Source of the DNA: Lithospermum erythrorhizon
Lineage: Eukaryota; Streptophyta; Magnoliopsida; Boraginales; Boraginaceae
Direction: 5' to 3'
Assembly: GCA_019722365.1 (NCBI GenBank)
Contig: JADFUC010000709.1
Location: 2,480,001-2,544,000, forward strand
DNA: 64,000 bases
Position numbers and translations under genes: made by a program. The notes beneath the pieces are model-generated. The model ran no database searches. It saw only the letters and a list, made by a program, of their open reading frames with translations, and had not been told where the DNA came from. Positions 12,031-22,958 of the stretch are shown in pieces. Numbering within the stretch: position 1 is the stretch's first letter; each line of letters starts with the position of its first letter.

Positions 12031-14030
12031 AAATTTCGCCTTTTGTCTTTTTATTTTTAATTAAAGTTGATATCTTCTCAATGCATCATCATCTTATCAA
12101 GATCAATTCTATTCTATTTCTTTCGATTCTCATGTTTTACTATTTTTATTCTTTTGTCAAGTGTATTATATCTTTTCTTTCTTAGCTGCATCATTCATTT
12201 TTTATTATATATAGTTATTCACTCACACTGGTTTCAAATTAATAATTTGCCTCAACTAGAACAATATAAAGCAAGCCACTGTAAATCCTTTAGTATATTC
12301 TCTAACAAATTTATTTGGCTTTCAAATTAAGAACACTATGCATAGTTAATGTAATTAACGATATAAAGAAAATAATATGAAATCATATCATTGTTCTATT
12401 TTTATCCGCACTAATTATGGAACTCGCTTCAAAGATAAATGTGAAGTTTAAGTTTTCTATAATGGTTTTATATTTGTCAAAGCATTAGTCTCTCAATTAT
12501 GTCTCTCAAATGTGAATTCTTTGGTTTTAGTCTATTGCGTCCTGTGATTTTATACATTGTTTACGCCTCGATAGTTTTGATTTAAGTAGTTCTCCCTTAT
12601 TATTTTTAATTTTACTTCTATCTTGTTATATTTCTCTCCAATATTCAATAGGATGAAGAAACAATAAACAATGTAAGCTAATATGATATCTGAAGGAAAA
12701 TTCAATAAATGTGAAACTCAGAATATTATCTAAGTTGTATGTATATTACTAATTGACTATAACATCATTATTTGAAATACAAAATTTAAAATAAAGGATT
12801 TTTCTGAATTATATATATAAAGATATATAATATGAAACTTTATATGTAATAATTGATATTATCTCAGATTATTTCATTTTTATAGTTTTATAAAAGTATA
12901 TAAGATGAAATATGTATAAAATATAATTAAATTATTATAGTAAAGTAAATCTAATAATAATAATTTAAAAATAGCATGAAATTTTGAAAAATAAAATAAA
13001 ATTATTATATATCAAGTCAAATATTAGTAATAAAATATATTCTAATAAGCATAATTTATATGTTATTGAGATAAAAATTAAAGCATCATAATCTCGGTTA
13101 ATAAAATTAATTTTGAAAGTGTTTCACTAACAACGGGTAATCACAATGTAATTTGATAGTAAATCACAATGTAACGAGATTCTTTCTTAGTAGTGTAAAT
13201 ACATCCTTTTGAATTTGAAAAAATGGAACCACATGGTTTGAAAATAATGACAAATAATAAGCTAATAAACATTTAATTTATAGGAAATTATATATAAGCT
13301 TACCTTTATATTCTCTGTTAATTATAGCTAATACATCAGACTTTTTAATACGCTGGGTACAAACCTTCATTACTTAAACATCATTGCTTGAATTTGTCAG
13401 CTTGACTTTATAAATTTGGACTCCAATATTCTTTTGATGTCCAATTGATTGTTGTTATAATTTTAGAAAAATTATTTCAAGAAGTACTGTACTTACCTAA
13501 ATCACGATATGGTTGGGTATACAACTTATTCTATTTCGGATAGAATACTAAGTCAATTATGACTGGCCCACATCGGGTATATTCACCGTTTGAATACGTT
13601 ATTATCTACTAAGACAATTATGATCATGTAAGTAAATTAAATTTAATTTCTATACTGGTGAAATATATAATTTAAATAACCAATATAATTTTATAACCAT
13701 TTAAATATAAAAAAGTTATGAATACTACATAATTTTATATCTAAAAAGATCGAAATTTCTTTTTTCAATAATCAAAATTATTTAAATCTCAACCAATAAA
13801 ATTTCAAAATTACGAATATTATATACCACCTCAAACATGTCTAACGAATCCGGCCAGTTTGGCAATACATTGCTCAACGCCTAGTGCCCTTTAACGAATC
13901 CCACGGCCCGTTGTTTCAAATACGCAAGTTTCCTATTCTCGCCTAATAACCCCTTTGTGAGCCTAGTTGGCCTTAACGTGGTATCTTGAACCTTAATCTC
14001 ATCAAATGGGCGAAGAGACACCAACCATCA
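12031..14030. other. AT-rich intergenic, no gene seen
   Basis: No exon, RNA gene or clear transposon terminus could be supported. The block at 13720-13830 carries one isolated, diverged unit of the approximately 100-base repeat that is tandem at 15521-16010 (AAAAAGATCG, then TCAAAATTATTTAAA). Confidence 0.4.
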
Positions 14031-14032
14031 AT

Positions 14033-14390
14033 CAACTTACCAATTAGCTGCTACGTTATAATTTAAAAGCAAAGAATATACGCTTAAATACAACTTGTAT
14101 TTTGGTATATTACAATTTGGAAATGTTATCTTCGAGTAAAGTTTTGACTTATAAATGAATAGATTAGTTTTGTGTCGTTCTTCAAAATACATTAAAAGGT
14201 TAGTAGGTTTGAACTTTGGACCATTAATTGTATGGTAAAGACACTCAAATCCATCGAACCAACTTACCAATTACCGTTTAGATGGTACTCTAGCTAAAGT
14301 AATATATGCTTAAATATAACTTATTTTGCATATTACAATTTGGAATGTTATCAGTTTGTAAAGTTTTCGACTCTAAATAGTATATCGATA
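14033..14390. repeat. Diverged direct repeat, about 228-base period
   Basis: CAACTTACCAATTA occurs at about 14033 and again at about 14261. Each is followed by matching blocks (TATACGCTTAAATA versus TATATGCTTAAATATA, then ATTACAATTTGGAA and GTAAAGTTTT). This indicates an old tandem duplication of about 228 bases. Confidence 0.55.
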
Positions 14391-14399
14391 AAACTATCA

Positions 14400-15180
14400 A
14401 TATTTGTTGCTATATAACAAAATTAATAAGATTGTATGTAAATTTTTTTAATTTACTTAAACATATTATATAATTTGTTTAATGTTGCATTTTAATACAT
14501 AAAGAATATTCAACATTAAATAATAACTTTTATCATATAATTAAAAGCATTATATCAAATAAGGATAATATATTAAATGGTACCATGTTTAATTCATCAA
14601 TAAAGTTTTGAGTTAAATAATATATTTTGCATATGATAATTTGAAATATTATCATCGATAAAGTTTTGAGTTAAATAATAAAGTCTTCAATTATTTAAAT
14701 AATATATTGATGCATTTAATGCTTTTATTCATATATTATTCAATACTATATAAATATCTCATGCTCTATCCATAACATTAAAGGATATTCAACATTAAAT
14801 AATAACTTTCATCATATAATTAAAATAACTAGAATAAAATATTACTTTGTAATATATGAATATTTCTTTTTAATAAGATATTATTTTACACAAAAATAAC
14901 CTTTTATATATTAATTGAATCTTATGTTATTATCAATTTACTATACAATACTAAATAACTCGCATCATTTAAATAATCATTTAAACTATTTCAATGATAA
15001 TATATCAAATAAAGATAATATATTAAACAATACCAAAATGTTATCTATCAATATCTTGAAATAGTTTTTAATTAGAAATATGTTTTATTATTTGAAATGA
15101 TAATATATTATCGGACCCATGATTTTATTTATATATTATTTGAAGTTAAATAACTTGATTTATTATCATACATATATTAA
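14400..15180. repeat. AT-rich field of diverged repeats
   Basis: The phrases ATATTCAACATTAAATAATA (about 14507 and 14787), GATAATATATTAAA (14565 and 15015) and GATAAAGTTTTGAGTTAAAT (14657, with a close form at about 14603) recur at irregular spacing. The segment is built from several diverged copies of one AT-rich unit. No coding capacity. Confidence 0.5.
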
Positions 15181-15199
15181 CAAATCATCAAACTAAGCA

Positions 15200-15520
15200 T
15201 AATGGTTCCAGCGGGGCGTCTAAGGCTCAAATCACCATCACAATTATTTTTGTGCTATCATGCCGCTTAAACTCAACATCCACAAAAAATTTGGCCCAAC
15301 GGCCCAATCGATTATCCAAACGGCTCACCGCTTGTTATGGGTTCGAGCCGCCTCGAACCGCTCAGCTGCGGCTCAACCCATCGCCCCGCCCGTCTCCATT
15401 TGTTAACGGCCGGGGCCGTTTGCGGCTTCGCGTAATGGTATCAACTCTAACCGGTTTCGCGGGCCGGGCTGGCGGATGGCCCACCGGGAGTCTCCAGCTC
15501 TCATGTATACGCCAAATACC
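15200..15520. other. GC-rich island in AT-rich DNA, possible hAT-like remnant
   Basis: About 320 bases with abundant GCC/CGG clusters (CGGCCGGGGCCG and GCGGGCCGGGCTGG) between AT-rich flanks. A 107-codon open frame (15252-15575 +) and an antisense 66-codon frame exist, but both are low-complexity consequences of base composition. Repeated GGCCCGGCC-type sequence is common in subterminal regions of plant hAT elements. No transposase or paired ends were seen. Confidence 0.3.
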
Positions 15521-16010
15521 TCCATCTCTAAAAGGCCAGTTCGATTTTCTTTTCAACGTCAAAATCCATCTCTAAAGGAGCATTCAATTTTTTTTTTCAA
15601 TAGTCAAATTTTTTTAAAGCTCAACCAACAAAATTTAAAAATTATGAAAACATCATAGTACCTCCATCAGGTTAATTGATTTGCTTTTTGAATATTTAAA
15701 ATGATTTAAAAGTCAACAATCAAAATTTAAAATTTATAAAAATAAATTTGACATCCACCTTTAAAAGATCGTTCAATTTTCTTGTTCAATAGTCAAAATT
15801 ATTTAAAAACCCAACCGACGTAAAACTAAAGAATTATGAAGACTACATTAACACCTCCATCTTTAAAATGTTCATGGACTTTTTTCTTTTTTCATCAGCT
15901 TAAAATTATTTAAAACTCAACCACCAAAATTCAAAATTTATAAATACTAAATACGACGTCGTTTCCTTCTTAAAAAGATCGCTCAATTTTCTTTCAATAG
16001 TTATAATGAT
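15521..16010. repeat. Tandem array, about 100-base unit, ~5 copies
   Basis: Units begin near 15521/15565, 15661, 15755, 15854 and 15963. Each carries CCTCCATCTTTAAAAGATCG-type sequence, then TTCAATTTTCTTTTCAATAG, TCAAAATTATTTAAAA, and CTCAACCAACAAAATTTAAA. Spacing is 93-107 bases and copies are clearly diverged. Tandem structure is seen directly; origin is unknown. Confidence 0.7.
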
Positions 16011-17319
16011 TTCAATTTTTTTAACGATCAAATTAACAAACTTTGTCATCCTAATTTATATATACATAACACTGATATGAATAATAACAAATTATCATAT
16101 TTTTAAGTAAATTACGTTAAATATATTAATACTTTTAAATATTCTTCATCGATATTAATAATATTTTCAACGTATTTAACCCAAAGATTATTCTCTTAAC
16201 ATAATACTTTTGATTATTCAAGTAATAATATTGTGTCAATTTTGTATCAAAAACCTTACTAATTTTACTAAGTAGAGTCCTATAATTTACAATGATATAC
16301 AACTTGTGATGTAGCTCCCTACAATAAAATAATTCTATTTGCAATGCAGAACCCCATATTATAGGATTTGTATTTGTAGTCTTTATTTTAATAAAATTTA
16401 TTAAAATACAATAATACCACCTATTAAGGGTATTTTGAACTGTCATCACTTGTGCAAAGGAAGAAACTTCAGAACGACTCCGCCCGAGTCGCACTTCGAG
16501 GTCGGAGTCATATCAACTCAGATATCCGGAAGTCACCATACGATGGTCGATTTAAAAATAACCCGGCTTGAAAATCGCTTGAACTGCAGATCGATAAAGA
16601 AAATAGTTCGCCAAAGCTCAAAAGTTTCCATACGTGAGTTTAACCATCGTGGGCATCATCTAACCAAATCCAAAATACAAGCTCATAAAATTCCAAAACC
16701 AAGATACTCCATAAAATGTAGCTTAATAAGCATTTTAAACACCAAAACCAAAATAAATTTGAGTACATAAGAAAAATGAATGAGAACAAATGATGACTGC
16801 TGAGAATTCTAGCCACCCGTCTCTCACCTAAGTAAATCACCGGATACTCACGAACTCAACCGCCGGCCGCGGCACCCGCCAACTGAGGTCAGCGGCTAAG
16901 CTCGACAAATTTTAGTGGGAAATGTATCACCTCGGTGGTAACTTACCCACATCCGAACGAGATAATAAACAAGAGATAAAACACATGACGATGAGTATAC
17001 GTATATATAAGGTAAAGAAATAAACCGAAAACTCATAGTGTACAATAGGGTAATAACTGTCATCACATATACATATTTTTAAAGGACTCACTTATCGTTT
17101 ATTATAAGTGTGATATATCCAGAGATGTTATGTCATACACTCAAGCAAACAAAACACATAAGTTCTCCAGTACAGCAGTTATAGCACAATAACAATATAA
17201 CAGTAACTCCGTAACACAAAAGACCAAGACAAGAGTTGACATTTCGCACGAGCTTATATCCACCCAATGTCAATACAATGCAAGACCATGCAATACAATA
17301 ACTTATCCGAAATTTAGAT

Positions 17320-17475
17320 AATATCGTTGTTCTTTCTCCGGGCGGGCTCAAATTCCACGAATACAGCATAAATACATTCTTTTTCTCCGGCAAGCTCACC
17401 TCTTCGCCACCCATAGAACATCGTGACGTTATCCTTTTCCCCGGCAAAGCCCACCCTTCGATCACCCATACAATA
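17320..17475. repeat. Short imperfect tandem repeat (CTCCGGC units)
   Basis: Three units share TTCTTTCTCCGGGCGGGCTC, then TTTTTCTCCGGCAAGCTCACC and TTTTCCCCGGCAAAGCCCACC at about 60-base spacing; the last two are also followed by CACCCATA. The array lies inside long LTR-like copy 1. Confidence 0.5.
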
Positions 17476-18052
17476 TCACAAAACACACCCTTATCCGCAG
17501 ACAAACTAATTCACGCGACTCAACATGCCCACATCCCAATACTAATTCACTCTATGAAACCAAACATGACTCAACAACTAACATCACACCAACATACCGG
17601 ACTACGACAAACACAAACTACAATACGAATTAACCAACATCACAAAGAACTAGAATAACCTTATAGAACAACAAATGCAACAATCGCACAAATACCCTCA
17701 ATATAGCAAACCATAATATACCCAAGTCAACAATTCCATATGTAACATACTACCATAATGTATCTAACACAAACTGAATAAACAACAACCCAACATTTTC
17801 ACAAATTCAACTACACTAAATGTATAAGTTCACAACACAAATACATAATCACATTATCAATTCTATCACTCATACACTTCACTCAAACGTAAATAATGTT
17901 ATCAAACGAAAGGAGAATCCTCGACCTTTGGCTACCACTACTAAATAATCGATCCACAAGCTTTTCCCGCCCAGCCTAAACAAAACACCGAAAGTAATAA
18001 TTACTAATAATTTTGTTATAAATTATCTTTAGCAACTTTTAATACCCATTAG

Positions 18053-18687
18053 TAGGGTTCCAAACGGTTCGGTTCGGTTTTTGAGTTAAATTAGAACCGA
18101 ACTCTATTTCATCGGTTCTTCAAAGGTCGAACTCTAAATCGTTCGGTTCGATCGGTTCCAGTCCTATCGGTTCCTATCGGTTCTCCGGTTCGGTTTCAAG
18201 TTAAATTTCTTTGAGTATATTTTTGGAGCATATCGTTTCGAACTCAAAATTAAGTCCTTAAACTAGATTTAAATCCTTGTACTTAATGAACTCCTTTAAG
18301 ATTAATTATAAAAAATCTACATACATTCAATATACAATATCACTATTTTTACATATCTTTGTATTTCCTATATTATTAGTTTAGAAAGATTTATATATGT
18401 TTTATTTCATTATACCAATAATGAACAAAGTTAAATCTAAATTCTCAAATACTACAAGATCTTGAAAAGGATAATAAATAAAAATTAAAAAATCTACACA
18501 AATTTAGAACCGGGGTTCTAAGCTGGTTCTATATTTCAAAGGCCGAACCTAAATTAGTTCGGTTCTTCTCGACGAACCTAAATCGGTTCGGTTCCGATTT
18601 GCTCCAAAATTTCGTTATTTTCGCCTGGTTCACTGGCTCTGCCCGGTTGGTTTTGTATTTGTTGGCACCAATTCATTGGGGTCCCTT
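18053..18687. mobile_element. Nonautonomous hAT-like element with GGTTCGG repeats
   Basis: About 635 bases flanked by TAGGGTTCC on the left and GGGGTCCC on the right. Both subterminal regions are packed with CGGTTC/GGTTCGGTTCGG motifs (18065-18195 and 18510-18600) and the centre is AT-rich without a frame. This architecture is typical of nonautonomous hAT elements in plants. Exact terminal inverted repeats and the 8-base target duplication could not be fixed, so the ends are approximate. Confidence 0.45.
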
Positions 18688-19660
18688 TAGGTGAAATATT
18701 ACTAGTTAAACTTCAACAATAAACTAAACGACAAAATTGCAACTAATCCCAAACTCCTACATTATCGGCCCTCGCACTAACCCAAATACTAACACCTTAA
18801 ATAATTCTAATCAATCCCAATTATTAACTTTTCCCACTAATTAACCCATTTCTAATAACCTCTAATCCCAAAACCCAACTACTACTCAAAACTAATAAAA
18901 ACTAATTTCAACATATACTCATCCACCACCTTTAAACCACAATTTCACCCTCTAAACAACTATACAAGGATCCAAAACTTACCTATATCATTTTTCAAAC
19001 GCTTTTGGACCAAGCCAAACCCGAAGTCAACCCAACTTTTCCAACACTTTTTCTACTCCCTAAAATCGATTATTATAATCTCCCTATACTATAATTTCAG
19101 ATAACAATTATATACTTATATTAATCCCAAAAGTCCAAGTCAACTAAAATTTCAAAAAAGTCAACGTCCCTAAAATTCACAAATTTCACATCCAAACACG
19201 TAATTTCAACTCTAACAATCCACTCAGTTCTCTGCTAATCAATCACCAAACAATAAAAATTGAAACCCAAAAGTCAACAAAAGTCAACCTAGTCGAACTC
19301 GAAATACACAAAAAGTTTAGCCTTTTACTCAATCAAAGGAGGATGATGAGGGAACTTCAAAGAATTTGGAGGCCCAAAGTTTCAAGTAAATTCCGAGGAG
19401 AAATCTGAGAAATAATTTTCAAGTGTGGCAGGATGGGGTTCAAGTTGATGTGAAGATGGGCATGGGTTTTTTCCCTTTTTTGTTTTGTTTTGCTTTATTT
19501 TTCCAATTTTAAGGCTTGTTTGGTGTATGAAAGAATGAGGGGAAACGAGCTTATTCGACGAGAATTCACCGCTTTTGGGCTCAACCGATACCTCTCGATT
19601 CAACTTACCTTGTCTATAAATACTCAAACTTAACATTTATCGTATATAAAATATAAAGTG

Positions 19661-19990
19661 GTTTCCAAATTTTACATTAATTCAATTTATTAATCCTACA
19701 TTTTATTTGTTAATTAATTCGCTTTTTACAAACTTTTAAGACAACTCGCGATTTTAGTATATTGTAATAGCATTATTGGAGGACTTCTTGTGATTTTTAA
19801 GTTGTGTAACATCATAATACATGTACATGTACCAAACTTTGATTTTATTAATAAAACTTTTATTTATCATGCTGCATGATACAATTTCAAATACTAGGGA
19901 CTTGAATTATTTATAGAGGTACTTATGCTATAGCCAAGCCTCTTTACTTATTACCATACATGATAGTCAAGTTCATGTTCTAGGCATGGA
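19661..19990. other. Spacer 3' of the repeat-protein gene
   Basis: No separate gene seen. It probably includes the 3' UTR of the minus-strand gene that ends at 19994. Confidence 0.4.
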
Positions 19991-19993
19991 TAT

Positions 19994-20452
19994 TCAGTCA
20001 TCCAAATCCTTTGAAATCCATCCGTGGGAGCCGTTGTGTTGCTGTTGATAGTAGGGACTGCTGCTGCTGTGGCCATTGGATTGATGGCCATAGCTCTGGT
20101 GGCTCCCATATCCGTTACCTCCAGAACCGTGTTGCGAATGAATGCCACTCGAGTAACTGGAGTTCCCATATTTGGGACCTCCAGAACCGTGTTGAGAAGG
20201 GATACCACTCGAGTAACTGGAGTTCCCATATCCGGGACCTCCAGAACCGTGTTGAGAAGGAATGCCACTCGAATAACCCGAGTTCCCATAGCCATTCCCA
20301 TTTCCATAATGGTTAGGAATAGGACCTGAGGCAGAGTGGATGCCCGAATGAGGTCTCGTCCTCTGCATGCTTGAGGAGTTGTTGCCATAGTTGTCATAGC
20401 TCTGCTGGGTGTATCCAGCATTGGGGCCATGACCTGAAACTCCTAGAACCAT
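19994..20452 (-). CDS. Gly/Ser/Tyr-rich repeat protein with prion-like composition
   Basis: Single-exon frame of 152 codons starting MVLGVSGHGP and ending SKDLDD. About residues 53-112 are three near-identical 20-residue repeats of the type YGNSSYSSGIPSQHGSGGP, encoded by an exact 60-base DNA period (units start near 20118, 20178 and 20238). The rest is rich in Q, N, G, H, S and Y (for example a YYQQQH stretch), lacks Lys in the repeats, and has no signal peptide or membrane segment. Such composition is typical of low-complexity, condensate-forming or cell-wall-type glycine-rich proteins; without a signal peptide the former is likelier. A TATA box and short leader upstream support a real gene. 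I do not recognise a family. Antisense frames over the same bases are shadows. Confidence 0.7.
   Translation of the reverse strand: MVLGVSGHGPNAGYTQQSYDNYGNNSSSMQRTRPHSGIHSASGPIPNHYGNGNGYGNSGYSSGIPSQHGSGGPGYGNSSYSSGIPSQHGSGGPKYGNSSYSSGIHSQHGSGGNGYGSHQSYGHQSNGHSSSSPYYQQQHNGSHGWISKDLDD
20118..20297 (-). repeat. Three in-frame 60-base tandem repeats
   Basis: CCTCCAGAACCGTGTTG recurs at exactly 60-base spacing, so each unit is 20 codons and the reading frame is kept. Differences between copies are mainly single bases. This suggests recent expansion or ongoing homogenisation. Confidence 0.85.
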
Positions 20453-20456
20453 TTTC

Positions 20457-20480
20457 GGGGTGGGGGTGGGCCGTGGGGGG
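20457..20480 (+). promoter_or_regulatory. G-quadruplex-capable tract in the 5' leader of the repeat-protein gene
   Basis: On the plus (template) strand there are four G runs of 4, 5, 3 and 6 separated by T, T and CCGT. This fits a G-quadruplex consensus. It lies only a few bases upstream of the start codon of the minus-strand gene, so the mRNA leader would carry the matching C-rich sequence. Confidence 0.6.
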
Positions 20481-20544
20481 TAAGGCTAATTTGCTTATAC
20501 AAGTTGTTTGATATTGCTGTGATTTTGGTGTGAATGCAACTGCA

Positions 20545-20551
20545 TTTTATA
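20545..20551 (-). promoter_or_regulatory. TATA box of the repeat-protein gene
   Basis: CTATAAAATGC on the minus strand, 93 bases upstream of the ATG, predicts a leader of about 60 bases. It is a strong plant TATA match in the right place. Confidence 0.6.
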
Positions 20552-20984
20552 GCATGAATTGAGATTCTAATATAGTAGTGGTGCATCTTGTTCCTATCTT
20601 GAAATTATTCCCATAGCATTCTGTAGTCTAATACTATTTGAAATATAAAGGGTATATAATGAGTGACAACTTTTACTCCCATTATTGAAGAATCTGATCA
20701 AGTCCTAATGGAAGATGTGCACATTTTACCCCAATTGGAAAATTTGAGCATCTTGATTAAATTGATAAAGGATGTACAATTTAATACCAGTAACAAGTAA
20801 AACCAATATGAGTTAAGATAAAACTCAACCATTTTTTCTTGTTTTACATCATTGATTCATAGCAGTTTAGGCGTAAAAAGTAATCAGTAGAAGGTTTTCA
20901 GTACTTAACAGTGATTTCTTGAGTAATTGTAGGTATATGATGCTGTTGATTGTTGTCTATCAGCTTTGGTAAAATATTAACGTA

Positions 20985-21118
20985 ACAGTCTCTATGTTTC
21001 AGAAACAGACTCTTTGTTGTCACAGGATAAGGCTGCATACAATCCGAAGCAACATTACCTCTCTATCTATTGAAACTGATGAATTAACAGATCGAACGAG
21101 CAAGCTTGTTGATGTAGG
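20985..21118 (+). mobile_element. Degraded SINE fragment (Au/TS-like)
   Basis: CAGAAACAGACTCTTTG is followed by a GATAAGGCTGCATACAATCC block and ends near CTTGTTGATGT. This is a decayed form of the plant SINE signature GAAACAGCCTC, then GGTAAGGCTGCGTACA, then a TTG-rich tail, also seen at 56395-56525. Confidence 0.45.
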
Positions 21119-21119
21119 G

Positions 21120-21960
21120 GCGGTCTGCGTAAGAAAATCAGGAAAGTCCTGACAAGCCTTTCTCTTATAACTGTAGGAAGAGAAGTATATATTGGTTAGA
21201 GGATGAGATGTGGTCCAATACTTCCACATACTGCACATTGCTCAAGGCTTTCTCCTGCAAGGGTCACCAATCTTCTGCAGTTTTCTTTCCTATGGCTCCT
21301 TGAGCTTCTGATCTGTGTGAGGTTGATAGATTGGATTTTATTTATAGTTTCACCTAAGAAGAGTTTTTGTGGTTATGATCTATGCAGCAAGTTGCAGTCC
21401 TTGAGCTCTTATCTTAGGAGGCAGGAGCCATTCCATCAAAGGGGATTGGCCGTGTATGGGTCAACTCGAAAACAACTTCTCATATCGAGCGATAGGCAAC
21501 ATTGCTTCATATCCGCCTCATCTCACTTTAAATCAAGCCTCTTCTTATAAGACGTACGCTGACAAGTTGCGATTGTTTTGTGTAAGGTAAATATTTCTAC
21601 ATTTTTGATTCACTTAATCTATATATCTAACTATATCTATCTATCTATATATTATATAAAATCACGAGTTATCTTAAAAGTTTCTCTCCTTTCTGTTCTG
21701 ACCAAAAATACCTTTAATGAAGACTATAATTGTATTTTGATAAATTTTATTAAATTAAAAGACTACAAATACAAACTTATAACATAGTATTTCTACATGC
21801 AAATGTAATTATTTTGAAAGAGGAATTCTATTACAAATTGTATATGATAAGTGAAATTATGGGGAACCTACTTAATTAAATTATTAAGTTTGATATAAGA
21901 TTAACAAATAATTTTTACTTTGAATAATCAAAAGTATTATATTAAGAATAATTTCGGTTA
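21120..21960. other. Intergenic, no gene seen
   Basis: A 115-codon open frame at 21203-21550 (+) has no recognisable domain, an odd mix of residues and no splice or promoter support, so I do not call it. The rest is AT-rich. Confidence 0.35.
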
Positions 21961-21964
21961 AAAA

Positions 21965-22945
21965 TGTTAGAATCTAGTATGAATTATATTTGTGATTAAA
22001 TATCAATTCATACATCTCGAAACCTCAAAATAATGTATATTAATCTAAAAACACATAAATTACAATTATGAATAAAAGAGTTCTTACATTCGCAATGAAG
22101 ACCTAAAACGGAACCAACTCTCAAGAAGATGCTCTACGTGAAAGTCTGAGAAACCTCCAATTTCTTGTCCAACACCAAACGATAAGTCTCAGATTGCACA
22201 CACCCGTGAGGGAATCGAATCAGACTTGAACTTGCTAGAGTTATAGAAAACAAAATGGAAGAACAAATATCTTCCATTTCTTAGGGAGGAAGTTTTCAAG
22301 CAGGAGGCAAAGGCTTTTTATAAATGAAAAACCTTTGTCTCTTCCTTTAAATACTATTTACAATTCCCCACCCGCTGAAAGCAACTCAAGAAATCGGCTA
22401 ACTCATAACTCTAATTAGACCGTTATGGTTTCCAATCAAATAATGAGTTATTAGTGAGTTGTTCCATTTAATTAAATTTAATGTCAATTAAAATACTAAC
22501 GAGTCACTACCGAATACTTATCAAGTTATTCATCAATTTCACTGCTTAATTGATTAAACTTGCAAGTTTAACCAAATTGATGTTCTCATCAATATATATC
22601 AAATATATAAATATTGAGAGATACATTTCAATATACAAGTCTCGTAATTTCATGCATGGAATATAATTCGAATATCACCTGTATGTACGCGACTCCTAGG
22701 TTCAGATATGAAATAGATAATAATAATAATCGACCAATTACTATTATTATAACGATTAATGAGTAACATCTAGCACCGCCAGTAACCCCTTAAATTATCA
22801 TGAGAACCCAAACTAGTAATATACAATTACTATGTGAACACTAAGTTCAAAGAATCACATTTAATCAACTGCAAATGAATCGATAATAATGTTTGTCGCA
22901 ATCTGCATAATAAAAGGGAATCAATTTTCTTTTGATTTCCCAACA
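21965..22945 (-). mobile_element. Ty1/copia-type 3' LTR (copy B)
   Basis: On the minus strand this 981-base repeat starts TGTTGGGAAATC (22945 downward), the usual copia LTR start, and ends GATTCTAACA (21965), giving TGTT...AACA termini. Just before its start on the minus strand is GGGCAAGTGGCGG, a polypurine-tract-like sequence matching the copia CAAGTGGGAG tract. It should therefore be a 3' LTR with the element body at higher coordinates. It is related to copies A and C. No intact pol frame adjoins it. Confidence 0.65.
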
Positions 22946-22958
22946 CCGCCACTTGCCC
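22946..22958 (-). other. Polypurine tract of copia-type element
   Basis: GGGCAAGTGGCGG on the minus strand abuts the LTR start TGTTGGG. Plant copia elements characteristically have CAAGTGGGAG directly before the 3' LTR. One interruption (GGCGG) makes it imperfect. Confidence 0.5.

Larger units (their letters stand above)
16430..19660 (-). mobile_element. Long LTR-like (gypsy-type) segment, copy 1, with nested insertion
   Basis: A long noncoding segment with the texture of copies 2 (24180-26500) and 3 (43260-45720): leader-like DNA at one end with clusters of GTTGACTTT (on the minus strand), a GGGAAATGTATCAC-type block followed by ACTTACC, and ending in GAACGAG-type sequence. It is more diverged from them than they are from each other. 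It holds a short imperfect repeat at 17320-17475 and a hAT-like insertion at about 18053-18687. No gag-pol frame is intact. Assignment to Ty3/gypsy is inferred. Confidence 0.4.

Noticed and set aside
15252..15575. 107-codon plus-strand frame in the GC island
   Set aside because: Pro/Arg-rich composition arises from GC-rich words; no conserved motif, and the opposite strand is also open.
17133..17504. 123-codon minus-strand frame
   Set aside because: Crosses the CTCCGGC repeat inside LTR-like DNA; no protein domain or promoter.
20011..20329. Two plus-strand frames of 101 codons over the repeat-protein gene
   Set aside because: They are antisense translations of the 60-base repeat with no start context or family features; the minus-strand frame has the TATA box and coherent composition.
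19951..20430. A 159-codon minus-strand frame (starting MAPMLDTPSR) overlapping the repeat-protein gene
   Set aside because: It is a shifted frame of the same repeat; the repeat translates to an odd Met/Thr/Val-rich series, and its start is internal to the better-supported frame.
21203..21550. 115-codon plus-strand frame
   Set aside because: No domain, no splice or promoter support, next to SINE debris; insufficient evidence for a gene.
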